From assembly GCA_902768665.1 (NCBI GenBank), contig CACXMA010000014.1:62001-126000 (forward strand): 64,000 bases of DNA, read 5' to 3'. Source of the stretch: an uncultured Bacteroidia bacterium (lineage in GTDB: Bacteria > Bacteroidota > Bacteroidia > Bacteroidales > UBA932). Position numbers and translations under genes: made by a program. The notes beneath the pieces were generated by a model. The model was not told where the DNA came from. It worked only from the letters and a program-made list of their open reading frames with translations, and ran no database searches. Below, piece by piece: positions 1 to 8,714 of the stretch (its first letter is position 1; each line of letters starts with the position of its first letter).

Positions 1-144
1 CGGGTCCTGGAAGGTGGCGGACACGTCGCTGTAGGCGCGGATGCCGAACAGGAGGATGAACACGCCCACGATGTTCGCCAGCACGAAACCGATGAGCTGG
101 ACCGGGTTGGACTTGGCCAGGAGGAGTTTGTAAACGAGTCTCAT
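1..144 (-). CDS. ABC transporter permease, N-terminal fragment (FtsX/MacB-like)
   Basis: Only the first 48 codons are in the window; the gene runs off the left edge. The visible protein starts MRLVYKLLLAKSNPVQLIGF and continues into a hydrophobic stretch (about residues 17-36), as expected for the first membrane helix of an FtsX-type permease. Its ATG overlaps the TGA of the upstream ATPase gene (ATGA at 141-144), so the two are translationally coupled and most likely form one inner-membrane exporter or lipoprotein-release type complex. Family assignment rests mainly on the ATPase neighbour and the short helix; the substrate is unknown. Confidence 0.6.
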   Translation of the reverse strand, partial: MRLVYKLLLAKSNPVQLIGFVLANIVGVFILLFGIRAYSDVSATFQDP

Positions 145-791
145 AGGTGTACAATCCGGTTATAGTCGTAGGGAAGGTCGCGGCCGATCGAGGTGACGAT
201 GAGGCCCGCGCCGTCGCGGGCGATGCGTTCGTGGAGCATGTCGGCCATGATCTGGCTGTTGGTGTCGTCGAGGTGGCTGACCGGCTCGTCCATGACGAGG
301 AAATCGGCCGCCTGGCAGAGCATGCGGATAAAGGCCACGCGCTGCTTCTGCCCGAAGGACAGGCGCTTGACGCGGGAGTGGACTTTCTTCAGGAGACCGA
401 GGCGGTCGAAGCAGCGGATGACGTCCTCGTCGCTCATGCCCGAAGCCATCGGCTTGAGGTGGATGTTCTCCAGCGCCGTCAGCTCGTCAAACAGGAGCAT
501 GCCCTGGAAGACGGAGGAGAAGGACTCGCGGCGCAGCCGGGACCACTGGCGGTGGGAGAATTTGCGGATGTCCGTGCCGTCGAAGGTGATCGTCCCGGTA
601 TAGTCCCGGCGAAGACCGTAGAGATAGCTGCAGAGGGTGGTCTTTCCCTTGCCGGAATCCGCGCGGACGAGGTAGGACTGCCCCTTTTCGAACAGGAGGT
701 CGCTCCGCCAGACCTCGGAGTGGACCTTGTCGGCGGGAACCTCCTCCAGGAAGGCGGGAACTACTTGCTGCAGATGGATTTGGCGAATCAT
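141..791 (-). CDS. ABC transporter ATP-binding protein (LolD/MacB-like)
   Basis: A 216-residue nucleotide-binding subunit. Visible motifs are a Walker A-like loop ADSGKGKTT at residues 44-52 (the usual first Gly is Ala), the ABC signature RLSFGQKQR (LSFGQ for LSGGQ), Walker B ADFLVMDEP and a D-loop SHLDD. Length fits LolD/FtsE-type stand-alone ATPases. It is coupled by a 4-nt ATGA overlap to the permease fragment that follows it, and lies 12 bp after a DUF4836 lipoprotein gene on the same strand, so the three may be one operon. The atypical Walker A and signature residues are seen in divergent Bacteroidota exporters; activity is presumed, not proven. Confidence 0.85.
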   Translation of the reverse strand: MIRQIHLQQVVPAFLEEVPADKVHSEVWRSDLLFEKGQSYLVRADSGKGKTTLCSYLYGLRRDYTGTITFDGTDIRKFSHRQWSRLRRESFSSVFQGMLLFDELTALENIHLKPMASGMSDEDVIRCFDRLGLLKKVHSRVKRLSFGQKQRVAFIRMLCQAADFLVMDEPVSHLDDTNSQIMADMLHERIARDGAGLIVTSIGRDLPYDYNRIVHL

Positions 792-803
792 AACCGGGAA
801 GAG

Positions 804-2414
804 CTAATCGAAATCGGGGTCGTAGAAATCCTCGTCGAAATCTTCGTCGAAGTCGGGGCCGAAACCGGCGTCGAAATCATACGGATCGGGATCCGCCTCA
901 AACATCGACACCATCCCGTTGAGATAGTCGATAACAAGGGTAAGGAGCGTCTTGGCCGCGTTGTCGCCCGGCTCGGTAGTATAGGCGTCAAAGCGGCAGT
1001 CCGTGAGACCCAGGGTCAGGAGGCCGTAATCGAAGGAAGGCACCTGCAGACCGGCCAGATCCATGACGATGCTGCCGCCGGACAGGACGCCGGCGAGGCG
1101 GGAGCAATCCCTCGGGAACGAACCGGACGCGCGGGTCATGCCCCAGCTGGCCAGCTGGGCATAACCGTCCTTGAAAGCAACACAGTAGTTGTCCGTAAGC
1201 TGGTAATAACCCGTCTGGGGATCGTTTGTCATTCCCACTCCGGTGATCAGGCCTTCGAGGGTATCGACCAGCTTCTCACCGGCATCAGCGACGACGATAA
1301 AGTCTCCGCTGCTGTATGTGACGGGGTTATAGCCGAAGCAGATCGTACCGAGATCCTTCAGGTCCTCGGGCTTGATGCCGAAGGAGGCCAGCAGATCGCC
1401 GATGACGATGCCGTCGGCCTCTCCGCTGCGGTCGAGCACGCCCTGGACGAAATCGAGGATGTCGGGAACGTTATTCAGCGCGACCTGACCGGCGACGGTA
1501 AGGGGCGCGGGCAGACAGGCAAGCGCCTTCTTGTCCGGCGTGCCGATCCATCCTTTCATGCGGTTCAGGAGCGCATTGCTGCCCTCGGTATGGACATCGG
1601 CCACGAGTTTGCCCTTGAGGCAGTTGAGCCGGAGTGTCGTAGCGATGCCGTCGAATGGATTGCCGCCGAGCAGCTGGGCGATATCCCGGCCCAGTTTCTG
1701 GTCCACGGCCTGCTTGAGCATGACGGAGACCTTTTCCGTCGCCAGAAGGGCGAGATCGTCGCCGGCCATCAGCACGGACTCGGCCAGGGGGCCTCCCACA
1801 TAGACGCTGCTTTTGGCGACCATCGCATCCCTCCTGGCGGCAATCTCCTTCTCGGTCAGCCCGCTGTTCGAAGCAAAGAACACGACGGCATCGGGAAGGA
1901 TGGCAGCGGCCATATTGTACTGGTCGATCCGATAGTTTCCGTCCTCATCGGCGGTCAGACCGGCGTCGGCCTGATTGGCGAGCTTGATGAGAAGGTCCCG
2001 GTTGGAAAGCGGCAGCACGCCATATATATCGACTGTCGCGTCCTCTCCTGCCACCGTGATGTTGTCAAGGGCGATGACGATGGGATGGGCAGGGTCGAGA
2101 CCGGCCAGGGAAGGGTCACGCAGGATGCCGAGGGCCGCCACGCGCGTAGCGGGCTCCATCCCCTCGAGAAGCTGGTTGCGAAGGTCCGCAAAGGCCTCGT
2201 CCGTAGCGAAGCCGCTCTTGTCGAGCAGCTGCAGGACATGGAAGGTAATGAGCATATCCGGATCGTCGGGGAGATGATTCAGATAGGGGGCCTCGGTGAT
2301 AAAGGCGTCCATCTCGGCGCTGTTCGCCGGGCCCTTGTCGGACTTGCAGGAAACGGCAAAGGCCAGGAGGATCGTCGCCGCAACGGCGGGAAGGAAGGTA
2401 AGTATTCTTTTCAT
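804..2414 (-). CDS. DUF4836-like lipoprotein
   Basis: A 536-residue protein with a lipoprotein signal peptide: MKR, a hydrophobic core, then LAFAVSC with Cys at about residue 23, so it is predicted to be lipid-anchored in the envelope. The body resembles the Bacteroidota DUF4836 family in length and in its alternating hydrophobic/short-loop pattern; no catalytic motif is recognised. The C-terminus is a striking acidic and aromatic tail, about 30 residues rich in Asp, Glu, Phe and Tyr (repeats of DFDEDF type). The gene lies just upstream of the ABC pair (12-bp gap) and has its own promoter box. The function is unknown; the DUF4836 assignment is from general resemblance. Confidence 0.7.
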   Translation of the reverse strand: MKRILTFLPAVAATILLAFAVSCKSDKGPANSAEMDAFITEAPYLNHLPDDPDMLITFHVLQLLDKSGFATDEAFADLRNQLLEGMEPATRVAALGILRDPSLAGLDPAHPIVIALDNITVAGEDATVDIYGVLPLSNRDLLIKLANQADAGLTADEDGNYRIDQYNMAAAILPDAVVFFASNSGLTEKEIAARRDAMVAKSSVYVGGPLAESVLMAGDDLALLATEKVSVMLKQAVDQKLGRDIAQLLGGNPFDGIATTLRLNCLKGKLVADVHTEGSNALLNRMKGWIGTPDKKALACLPAPLTVAGQVALNNVPDILDFVQGVLDRSGEADGIVIGDLLASFGIKPEDLKDLGTICFGYNPVTYSSGDFIVVADAGEKLVDTLEGLITGVGMTNDPQTGYYQLTDNYCVAFKDGYAQLASWGMTRASGSFPRDCSRLAGVLSGGSIVMDLAGLQVPSFDYGLLTLGLTDCRFDAYTTEPGDNAAKTLLTLVIDYLNGMVSMFEADPDPYDFDAGFGPDFDEDFDEDFYDPDFD

Positions 2415-2438
2415 CGTTCGATGTTTTGTATCAACTTA

Positions 2439-2446
2439 CAAATATA
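2439..2446 (-). promoter_or_regulatory. Bacteroidota -7 box for the DUF4836 gene
   Basis: The minus strand reads TATATTTG, a perfect match to the TAnnTTTG consensus, 24 bp upstream of the ATG at 2414. No clear -33 partner is visible. Confidence 0.6.
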
Positions 2447-2466
2447 ATAAAATCTTGGGAAAAAGA

Positions 2467-2489
2467 TGCCCGGCCGTCGGGGCCGGGCA
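2467..2489 (-). terminator. Rho-independent terminator after the small lipoprotein gene
   Basis: A 9-bp perfect stem (TGCCCGGCC / GGCCGGGCA) with a 5-nt loop lies 27 bp past the stop of the gene at 2517-2858; on the minus strand it is followed by ATCTTTTT. Confidence 0.75.
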
Positions 2490-2516
2490 GAAGAAATCGC
2501 AAAGGGACGGAGAAAG

Positions 2517-2858
2517 CTAGAAATTGAGGTACCAGGTCTTCGATCCGTCCGTGAAGGAATAGCGGTAGAAGGACTTCTCGTTTTCCTTGGCTTTGGGGTT
2601 GAAATTGTACGTGTTCTCGGAGATGATCGGGGAAGAAGTGGACTTGCCGGTAAAGTAGCGGAAGTTCGTGACGTGCTGGTAAACATCCACTTTCATGGTG
2701 TTGTCCATGTCAACCAGTTCGCTGTCGGCTGCGCCGGAGAAGCAGGTGACGCCGGAGGCGATCAGGTCCCAGTCATAGTCTTCGTCGTTCTTGTCGCAGG
2801 ACACCAGGATGAGAACCGGAAAGAGAACGGACGCGAGGAGGAGAAGGATATGTTTCAT
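2517..2858 (-). CDS. Small lipoprotein of unknown function
   Basis: A 113-residue protein starting MKHILLLLASVLFPVLILVS followed by the lipobox Cys, then an Asp/Asn/Glu-rich linker (CDKNDEDYDWD). An upstream in-frame Met would add 14 residues and put the signal peptide out of place, so the start at 2858 is preferred. No family is recognised in the mature part. It has its own terminator, and its promoter region is shared divergently with the rpsO promoter. Confidence 0.6.
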   Translation of the reverse strand: MKHILLLLASVLFPVLILVSCDKNDEDYDWDLIASGVTCFSGAADSELVDMDNTMKVDVYQHVTNFRYFTGKSTSSPIISENTYNFNPKAKENEKSFYRYSFTDGSKTWYLNF

Positions 2859-2932
2859 AATCAGTTGGTTTTTGAAGGATTGGCGTATAATTTTGAACAA
2901 ATATCGGGCCGAAAGACAAAAAGGAAAAGATA

Positions 2933-2964
2933 TTTGGCGGTTCGGAAAAAAGTTCCTAACTTTG
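2933..2964 (+). promoter_or_regulatory. rpsO promoter
   Basis: A -33 TTTG at 2933-2936, a 20-bp spacer and TAACTTTG at 2957-2964 match the Bacteroidota sigma-70 consensus almost perfectly. The rpsO ATG follows 55 bp downstream. Confidence 0.8.
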
Positions 2965-3019
2965 CACGCTTTTTTTGAGCACAGTTTTATTTATTAACCA
3001 CCAAACTCATTGCAGTATC

Positions 3020-3267
3020 ATGGCAGAATATTTACAGCCTGAGAAAAAGCAAGAGATTTTCGCGAAGTACGGGAAGTCCAATAAGGACACCGGCTCCCCT
3101 GAGAGTCAGGTTGCTTTATTTTCCTGAAGAAGAACAAGAAGGACGTGGTCACGCGTCGCAGTCTTCTCCGCCTGGTCAGCAAGCGTCGTCAGCTTCTGAG
3201 CTACCTTCAGGAGGTCGACATCGAGAGATACAGGGCTATCGTCAAGGAGCTGGGTCTCCGCCGATAA
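3020..3267 (+). pseudogene. rpsO: 30S ribosomal protein S15, disrupted by a missing 28 bp
   Basis: Codons 1-35 from the ATG at 3020 read as a normal S15 N-terminus (MAEYLQPEKKQEIF..., ending VALFS) and then meet TGA at 3125-3127. A second frame starting CTG at 3124 reads the remaining 47 residues ([15 protein letters not shown]... ending KELGLRR) to TAA at 3265-3267. Compared with E. coli S15 (89 residues) nine residues of the helix-alpha2 region between VALFS and LKKNKKD are absent, and the join is one base out of frame, so 28 bp appear deleted. Promoter, terminator and downstream pnp are intact. Either a real frameshift (S15 is dispensable in E. coli) or a sequencing/assembly error; without the raw reads the two cannot be told apart. 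Confidence 0.9.
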
Positions 3268-3287
3268 GCACAAGAATAGGAAAGAAA

Positions 3288-3329
3288 CGGGGGCTAGGAT
3301 TCATGCAAGGCATGGTCCCGCCCCCTTTT
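3288..3329 (+). terminator. Likely rpsO terminator
   Basis: Stem CGGGGGC near 3288-3294 pairs with GCCCCC at 3320-3325 and is followed by TTTTC, about 20 bp after the rpsO stop. The inner part of the hairpin is imperfect. Confidence 0.5.
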
Positions 3330-3336
3330 CAAAAAG

Positions 3337-3359
3337 ATTCCGCGGACAAGCCGCGGAAT
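3337..3359 (+). repeat. Palindromic repeat, copy 1 (intergenic, rpsO-pnp)
   Basis: ATTCCGCGG-ACAAG-CCGCGGAAT, 9-bp arms and a 5-nt loop, followed by GACGAAG. Same element as the copies at about 6026-6081, 11517, 27199, 37256 and 52498. Confidence 0.85.
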
Positions 3360-3396
3360 GACGAAGAAAAGACGTAAAGACGTAATAGAAGTACTA

Positions 3397-5757
3397 ATGA
3401 ACATTATCAACAAAAAAATCGAATTACCCGACGGTCGGGTAATCGAAATCGAGACCGGAAAGCTGGCCAAGCAGGCCGCCGGTTCCGCAGTCGTCAAGAT
3501 GGGTGGCACGATGCTGCTCGCCACCGTAACCTGTGCCAAGGAAGTGAAGGAAGGGACGGATTTCATGCCCCTTACCGTAGATTACCGTGAGAAATACTAC
3601 GCCGCAGGACGTTTCCCGGGAGGTTTCCTCAAGCGGGAGAGCCGTCCTTCGGACTATGAGGTGCTGATCGCCCGCCTCGTGGACCGTCCGATCCGCCCGC
3701 TGTGGCCGGATGACTTCCACCTCGAGGTGTTCGTCAACATCAACCTTATCTCCGCGGAGAAGGACATCCAGCCGGATGCCCTCGCCGGCCTCGCCGCCTC
3801 CGCCGCCCTCGCCACCAGCGACCTGCCTTTCGGCGGTCCCGTCAGCGAGGTCCGCGTCGCCCGCATCGACGGCCAGCTGATGATCAACCCCGGTTTCGAG
3901 GACAACAAGCGCGCCGACCTCGACCTGATGGTCGCCGCCACCGAGGAGAACATCATGATGGTCGAAGGCGAGATGAACGAAGTCTCCGAGCACGACATGC
4001 TCGAGGCCATCAAGTTCGCCCACGAAGAGATCAAGAAGCACTGCCGCGTCCAGAAGGAGCTCATGCACGAGCTCGGCACCGACGCCCAGAAGCGCGACTA
4101 TCCCCACGACGAAGAGGACGAGGCCCTGAAGGCCGCCGTCCGCGAGTTCTGCTACGACAAGTGCTACGCCCTCGCCGGCGCCGCCAAGCCCAAGCACGAG
4201 CGTGAGGATGGTTTCGAGGCCATCCACGCCGAGTTCCTCGCCACCCTCCCCGAGGAGGAGCAGGAGGAGAAGGCCGCCATGGTCGCCCGTTACTACCACG
4301 ATGTCGAGAAGGAAGCCATGCGCAACCTCGTCCTCGATGAGGGCAAGCGCCTGGACGGCCGCAAGACCGACGAGGTCCGCCCGATCTGGTGCGAGACCGA
4401 CTATCTGCCCTGCGCCCACGGCTCCGCCATCTTCACCCGCGGCGAGACCCAGTCCCTCGCGACGGTGACCCTCGGCACCAAGCTCGACATGAAGGAGATG
4501 GACGAGGTCCTCATCCAGGAAGACCAGCAGTTCGTCCTCCACTACAACTTCCCGCCGTTCGCCACCGGTGAGGCCAAGCCGCAGCGCGGCACCGGCCGCC
4601 GCGAGATCGGCCACGGCAACCTCGCCATGCGCGCCCTCAAGCCGGTCGTCCCGACCGCCCCTGAGTTCCCGTACGCCGTCCGCGTCGTCTCCGATATCCT
4701 CGAGTCCAACGGTTCCTCTTCCATGGCCTCCGTCTGCGGCGGCTGCCTCGCCCTCATGGACGCAGGTGTGAAGATCAAGAAGCCGGTCGCCGGTGTGGCC
4801 ATGGGCCTGATCACCGACGCCGAGCGCCCGAACGACCGCTACGCCATCCTGACCGACATCCTCGGTGACGAGGACCACCTCGGTGACATGGACTTCAAGG
4901 TCACGGGTACCAAGGACGGTATCACCGCCACCCAGATGGACATCAAGGTCGACGGCCTCAGCTACGAGGTCCTCGAGAAAGCCCTCGAGCAGGCACGCCA
5001 GGGCCGTATCCACATCATGGGCGAAATGCTGAAGACCCTCCCCGAGCCGCGCGAGGACTACAAGCCGTTCGTTCCGCGCATGGTCCAGCTCGAAGTTGCC
5101 TCCGAGTTCATCGGCGCCATCATCGGCAAGGGCGGCGAGACCATCCAGGGCATGCAGAAGGAATTCGGCACGACCATCACCATCGAGGAAGTCGACAACG
5201 GCGACGGCACCACCAAGGGTGTCGTGGACATCTTCGGCACCGACAAGGCCGCCATGGATGCCACCCTCGAGAAGATCAAGGGCATCTGCGCCGTTCCCGA
5301 GGCCGGCCAGGTCTACCACGGCAAGGTCGTTTCCATCCTCGATTTCGGCGCCTTCATCGAAATCCTCCCCGGCAAGGAAGGTCTGCTCCACGTGAGCGAG
5401 ATCGCCTGGACCAAGACCGACAAGGTCGAGGACGTCCTCAAGGTCGGCGACGAGGTCGATGTCAAGCTCCTCGAGTACGACGCCAAGAGCGGCAAGATGC
5501 GCCTTTCCATGCGCGCCCTGACCGAGAAGCCGGAAGGCTATGTCGAGCCGAAGCAGCGTGAGCGCGGACCGCGCCGCGAGGGCGAAGGCCGCGGCGATCG
5601 CCGTGAAGGCCGCCGCGACGAGCGTCGCGAAGGTCGCGGAGAACGCCGTGAGGGCCGCGGAGAGCGCCGTCCCGAGCGTCCCCGCCGCGGTGAAGCCCCG
5701 AAGGGCCCCCGCCACGACGACGGATTCGATCCCGCTCCGAAGGAAGAAATCTTCTAA
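3397..5757 (+). CDS. pnp: Polyribonucleotide nucleotidyltransferase (PNPase)
   Basis: A 786-residue 3'-to-5' phosphorolytic exoribonuclease. Order: first RNase PH domain, all-helical linker, second RNase PH domain (about residues 310-545), KH domain with [18 protein letters not shown]1 domain ([20 protein letters not shown]...HVSEIAW). The start [14 protein letters not shown] matches the family; an in-frame upstream Met belongs to the intergenic repeat. After the S1 domain there is an unusual tail of about 65 residues rich in Arg, Glu and Gly (RREGRGERR-type repeats), which may contact RNA or partner proteins. It follows rpsO in the classic rpsO-pnp order. Confidence 0.97.
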   Translation: MNIINKKIELPDGRVIEIETGKLAKQAAGSAVVKMGGTMLLATVTCAKEVKEGTDFMPLTVDYREKYYAAGRFPGGFLKRESRPSDYEVLIARLVDRPIRPLWPDDFHLEVFVNINLISAEKDIQPDALAGLAASAALATSDLPFGGPVSEVRVARIDGQLMINPGFEDNKRADLDLMVAATEENIMMVEGEMNEVSEHDMLEAIKFAHEEIKKHCRVQKELMHELGTDAQKRDYPHDEEDEALKAAVREFCYDKCYALAGAAKPKHEREDGFEAIHAEFLATLPEEEQEEKAAMVARYYHDVEKEAMRNLVLDEGKRLDGRKTDEVRPIWCETDYLPCAHGSAIFTRGETQSLATVTLGTKLDMKEMDEVLIQEDQQFVLHYNFPPFATGEAKPQRGTGRREIGHGNLAMRALKPVVPTAPEFPYAVRVVSDILESNGSSSMASVCGGCLALMDAGVKIKKPVAGVAMGLITDAERPNDRYAILTDILGDEDHLGDMDFKVTGTKDGITATQMDIKVDGLSYEVLEKALEQARQGRIHIMGEMLKTLPEPREDYKPFVPRMVQLEVASEFIGAIIGKGGETIQGMQKEFGTTITIEEVDNGDGTTKGVVDIFGTDKAAMDATLEKIKGICAVPEAGQVYHGKVVSILDFGAFIEILPGKEGLLHVSEIAWTKTDKVEDVLKVGDEVDVKLLEYDAKSGKMRLSMRALTEKPEGYVEPKQRERGPRREGEGRGDRREGRRDERREGRGERREGRGERRPERPRRGEAPKGPRHDDGFDPAPKEEIF

Positions 5758-5769
5758 TTAGCATCAAAA

Positions 5770-5799
5770 CGGGCACGGAAACGACGTTTTCCGTGCCCG
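5770..5799 (+). terminator. pnp terminator hairpin
   Basis: A 12-bp stem (CGGGCACGGAAA / TTTCCGTGCCCG) 12 bp after the pnp stop. A related, imperfect hairpin (ACGGGCAC...GTGCCCGT, about 5819-5851) with a T-rich run follows just before the next promoter. Confidence 0.7.
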
Positions 5800-5866
5800 A
5801 ATTGTATTTCTTCCGGCAAACGGGCACAAAAACGGGCATTTTCGTGCCCGTTTCCTTTTTATATTG

Positions 5867-5874
5867 TATCTTTG
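5867..5874 (+). promoter_or_regulatory. cyuA promoter -7 box, near-leaderless
   Basis: TATCTTTG ends 5 bp before the ATG at 5880. Transcription normally starts about 7 bp downstream of this box, so the mRNA should be leaderless or nearly so. Confidence 0.6.
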
Positions 5875-5879
5875 CGTAT

Positions 5880-7280
5880 ATGCGCAAAGAAGATATCATC
5901 GCCCTTATCCACCGCGAGGTGAAGCCGGCCCTCGGCTGCACCGAGCCGATAGCCGTGGCGCTCGCCGTCGCGAAAGCTACGGAAATCATCCGCGAGAACT
6001 GCCCGGAGCAGTGCTGCGGCATAGACCCCACGGACAAGCCGTGGGGTGACGGGTCGTCATTCCACGGTCAATCCGTGGAATCTTCCTGGCGGCTCCGCGC
6101 CGACTTCCACATCGATGTCGCCGTCAGCGCCAACATCCTCAAGAACGGGATGGGCGTCGGCATCCCGGGCACCGGCATGGTGGGCCTCCCCATCGCCGCG
6201 GCCCTCGGCGCCGTCTGCGGGGAGTCCGCCCGGGCGCTGGAGGTCCTGCACGGACTGACCCCCGAAGCCGTGGAACGAGCCAAGCAGCTTGTCGGCGGCA
6301 GGAAAGTCTCCATCAGCGTCGCGGACACCGACCGCCTCCTCTATGTCAAGGCGACCGTAAGCGTCGCAGGACACGGCCAGGCCAGCGCCACCGTGGACCC
6401 GCATGCCTACGCCGTCATCGAGGACGACCACGACCGCATCGTCGAGACAAGCTTCGCCGACAAGATCCTCATGAGCTCCGAGTCCGGCGCGGCGGCGGCC
6501 GAACACAGCGGCGGAGAAGGCAGCGGCCTGACGGTCCGGGAGATCTACGATTTCGCCAGCACGGCCCCCTTCGAGGACATCGCCTTCATCCTCGAGGACC
6601 GCACCCTCAACCTCGCCCTCGCGAAAGAGGGACTCGAAGGGAACTACGGTCTCCAGGTCGGAAAGACCATCCGCGAGAACCAGCAGGAAGTCTTCGGCGA
6701 CGACCTCATGTCCTTTGCGATGGGGATGACCGCAGCGGCCTCCGACGCCCGCATGGCCGGATCGACGCTCCCCGCCATGTCCAATAGCGGCAGCGGCAAC
6801 CAGGGCATCACCGTCAGCATGCCCGTCATCGCATATGCGCTCAAGTATAATATAGGAGACGAGCCCCTCGCCCGGGCGCTGATCCTGTCGAACCTTGTCG
6901 CCATCCACATCAAGAGCTATCTCGGAAAACTCTCCGCCCTGTGCGGCTGCGTCGTGGCCTCGACCGGCTCGGCCTGCGGCATCGTCTATCTCCAGGGTGG
7001 CGGCTACGAGCAGGTCTGCTACGCCATCAAGAACATGACCGGCAACATCACCGGCATGGTCTGCGACGGGGCCAAGGTAGGCTGCGCGATGAAGGTCGCG
7101 AGCGGCGTCTCCTGCGCCGTCCAGTCGGCCGTGCTGGCCCTTCGCGGTACCTGCATCCCGTCCACTGACGGCATCATCGAAGACGATGTCGAGAAGACGA
7201 TCCGCAACCTCGGCGCCCTCGGCTCCCGGGGCATGAAGGAAACGGACCGCATGATTCTCGACATCATGCTCTGTAAATAG
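5880..7280 (+). CDS. cyuA: L-cysteine desulfidase / UPF0597 (serine dehydratase-alpha fold)
   Basis: A 466-residue cytoplasmic protein aligning along its length with E. coli CyuA (YhaM), which degrades L-cysteine to pyruvate, ammonia and sulfide using an oxygen-sensitive Fe-S cluster. Recognisable blocks are REVKPALGCTEPIAVALA, NGMGVGIPGTGMVGLPIAAA, ASDARMAGSTLPAMSNSGSG and MICDGAK-type VCDGAKVGCAMKV with conserved Cys. The start MRKEDIIAL at 5880 is set by homology and by the promoter box just upstream. About 25 extra residues near position 45-70 (containing DPTDKPWGDG and FHGQSVESS) are encoded by two tandem copies of the window's palindromic repeat, inserted in frame before VSANILKNG. Confidence 0.9.
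   Translation: MRKEDIIALIHREVKPALGCTEPIAVALAVAKATEIIRENCPEQCCGIDPTDKPWGDGSSFHGQSVESSWRLRADFHIDVAVSANILKNGMGVGIPGTGMVGLPIAAALGAVCGESARALEVLHGLTPEAVERAKQLVGGRKVSISVADTDRLLYVKATVSVAGHGQASATVDPHAYAVIEDDHDRIVETSFADKILMSSESGAAAAEHSGGEGSGLTVREIYDFASTAPFEDIAFILEDRTLNLALAKEGLEGNYGLQVGKTIRENQQEVFGDDLMSFAMGMTAAASDARMAGSTLPAMSNSGSGNQGITVSMPVIAYALKYNIGDEPLARALILSNLVAIHIKSYLGKLSALCGCVVASTGSACGIVYLQGGGYEQVCYAIKNMTGNITGMVCDGAKVGCAMKVASGVSCAVQSAVLALRGTCIPSTDGIIEDDVEKTIRNLGALGSRGMKETDRMILDIMLCK
6026..6081 (+). repeat. Two palindromic repeats inside cyuA
   Basis: CCCCACGG-ACAAG-CCGTGGGG at 6026-6046 and ATTCCACGG-TCAAT-CCGTGGAAT at 6059-6081. Both lie in frame and encode an insertion absent from E. coli CyuA. 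Confidence 0.85.
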
Positions 7281-7283
7281 GAA

Positions 7284-8711
7284 TCAGCGTTTCATCGCCG
7301 CTTCGACTTCGTCCGGAGAGGCGGGGAGGCGGCGTTTCCCGAGCAGGCGGGCGCCGTCCGGCGTCACGAGGACGTCGTCCTCGATGCGGACGCCGCCGAA
7401 GTCATAATAGCTTTCCAGCTTGGCGTAGTCCACAAAGTCGCGGCCGATGCCGTCGCGCTTGAACTGTCCGATGAGGGCCGGGATGAAGTAGATGCCGGGC
7501 TCGTCGGTCACCACGTGGCCGGGACGCAGCACGCGGGCCATGCGGAGATTGCCGAGGCCGAGCTGCTTGGCGCGCTGCTGGTCCGGGTCGTAGCCGACGT
7601 AATTCTCGCCGTATTCTTCCATATCGTGGACGTCGAGGCCCATGTTGTGGCCGAGGCCGTGGGGCATGAAGAGGCCGCCGACACCGGCTGCCTGCATCTC
7701 GTCGATGTCGCCGTGGACAAGGCCGAGATCCTTCAGGCGCTCAAGCATGAGACGGACCGTGGCGATATGGACTTCGCGGTAGGTGATGCCCGGGCGGGTC
7801 AGGCTGAAAGCCAGGGCGTTGCAGTCGGCGACAATCTGGACGATGTCGCGCTGCCTGGGCGTAAACTTACCCGTGGCGGGATAGGTCCTTGTATGGTCGG
7901 AGGCATAGTGGCTGAAACTCTCCACGCCGGCATCGACCACGACGAGGCGGTCGGCGGCGATGGGGGTATGGCGGGCGCAGTTGTGGAGGGTCTCGCCGTG
8001 CTGGCTGAGGATGGTCTCGAAGGAGAGGCCCCAGCCGCGGAGCTTGGCGAAATACTCCATCTTCGCACTGATTTCGTCCTCATACACGCCGGGAGCGATG
8101 GCGTTCCGGGCGATCTCGTGCATCTGGAAACCGAGTTCGCCGACCGCGTCGAGCTCCTCGATCTCGCAGTCCTCCTTGATGAGGCGAAGGGCCACGACGG
8201 CCTTGATCATCTCCTCGGAGGCATGGGCGCCCGCGCCGGAACCCGTCGTGCGGACGGCGTCATAGGGATAGCCCGTGGCCCGGACAAGGCGCTGGATGTT
8301 GCCGTCCCGCATCGTCGGGAGGAAATGGACGCGGCGGCCCTGTTCGATGGCCTTCCGGACATCCTCATACCACTTCGCGGCGGGAGCTGTCGCGGCGATG
8401 CCGGCACCGGCGGCCATCTCGCTGACCGGGACCTGCGGCCCCATCCAGACGATGTCGTCGATATCCACGTCGTCGGCGTAGAGCTTCTCCTCGCCGGAAT
8501 CGATATCGACGACGGCCGCCCAGAGCGGACGGTCCACACCGAAGAAATAGACCCAGGCGCTGTCCTGCCTGAAACGGAAGACGGAAGAGGCGCTTCCCTG
8601 CGAAGGAAGGTCGTCGTTCCCGGCAAAAATCATGATACCGCATTGTCCGGCCTGCTGCATCGAAGCGACGAGGGCCGCACGGCGTCTGCGATATACCGCA
8701 CTGTCAAACAT
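7284..8711 (-). CDS. pepP: Xaa-Pro aminopeptidase (M24B)
   Basis: A 475-residue cytoplasmic metallopeptidase that removes N-terminal residues preceding proline. An AMP-N (creatinase-like) domain covers about residues 1-150; the pita-bread catalytic domain follows. Dinuclear metal ligands can be placed in VVDAGVES (Asp), ASDHTRTYP (Asp), HGLGHNMGLDVHD (His), DEPGIYF (Glu) and GVRIEDDVLV (Glu). The start MFDSAVYRRRR fits the family. It lies 3 bp after the Na/Pi cotransporter gene on the same strand, so it is probably cotranscribed, and converges on cyuA with a 3-bp gap. Confidence 0.93.
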   Translation of the reverse strand: MFDSAVYRRRRAALVASMQQAGQCGIMIFAGNDDLPSQGSASSVFRFRQDSAWVYFFGVDRPLWAAVVDIDSGEEKLYADDVDIDDIVWMGPQVPVSEMAAGAGIAATAPAAKWYEDVRKAIEQGRRVHFLPTMRDGNIQRLVRATGYPYDAVRTTGSGAGAHASEEMIKAVVALRLIKEDCEIEELDAVGELGFQMHEIARNAIAPGVYEDEISAKMEYFAKLRGWGLSFETILSQHGETLHNCARHTPIAADRLVVVDAGVESFSHYASDHTRTYPATGKFTPRQRDIVQIVADCNALAFSLTRPGITYREVHIATVRLMLERLKDLGLVHGDIDEMQAAGVGGLFMPHGLGHNMGLDVHDMEEYGENYVGYDPDQQRAKQLGLGNLRMARVLRPGHVVTDEPGIYFIPALIGQFKRDGIGRDFVDYAKLESYYDFGGVRIEDDVLVTPDGARLLGKRRLPASPDEVEAAMKR

Positions 8712-8714
8712 GGC

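Noticed and set aside
147-2447. A 766-codon plus-strand open frame opposite the ABC and DUF4836 genes
   Set aside because: It is antisense to genes with clear signal peptide and ABC motifs, has no protein-like domains, and arises from GC-rich codon bias.
3020-3267. Programmed frameshift as the explanation of the split rpsO
   Set aside because: Nine residues are missing in addition to the shift, and no slippery sequence or stimulator is visible; a deletion or an error explains both.
3424-5715. A 763-codon minus-strand frame opposite pnp
   Set aside because: pnp is unmistakable; the antisense frame is low-complexity (Leu/Asp/Gly-rich) shadow.
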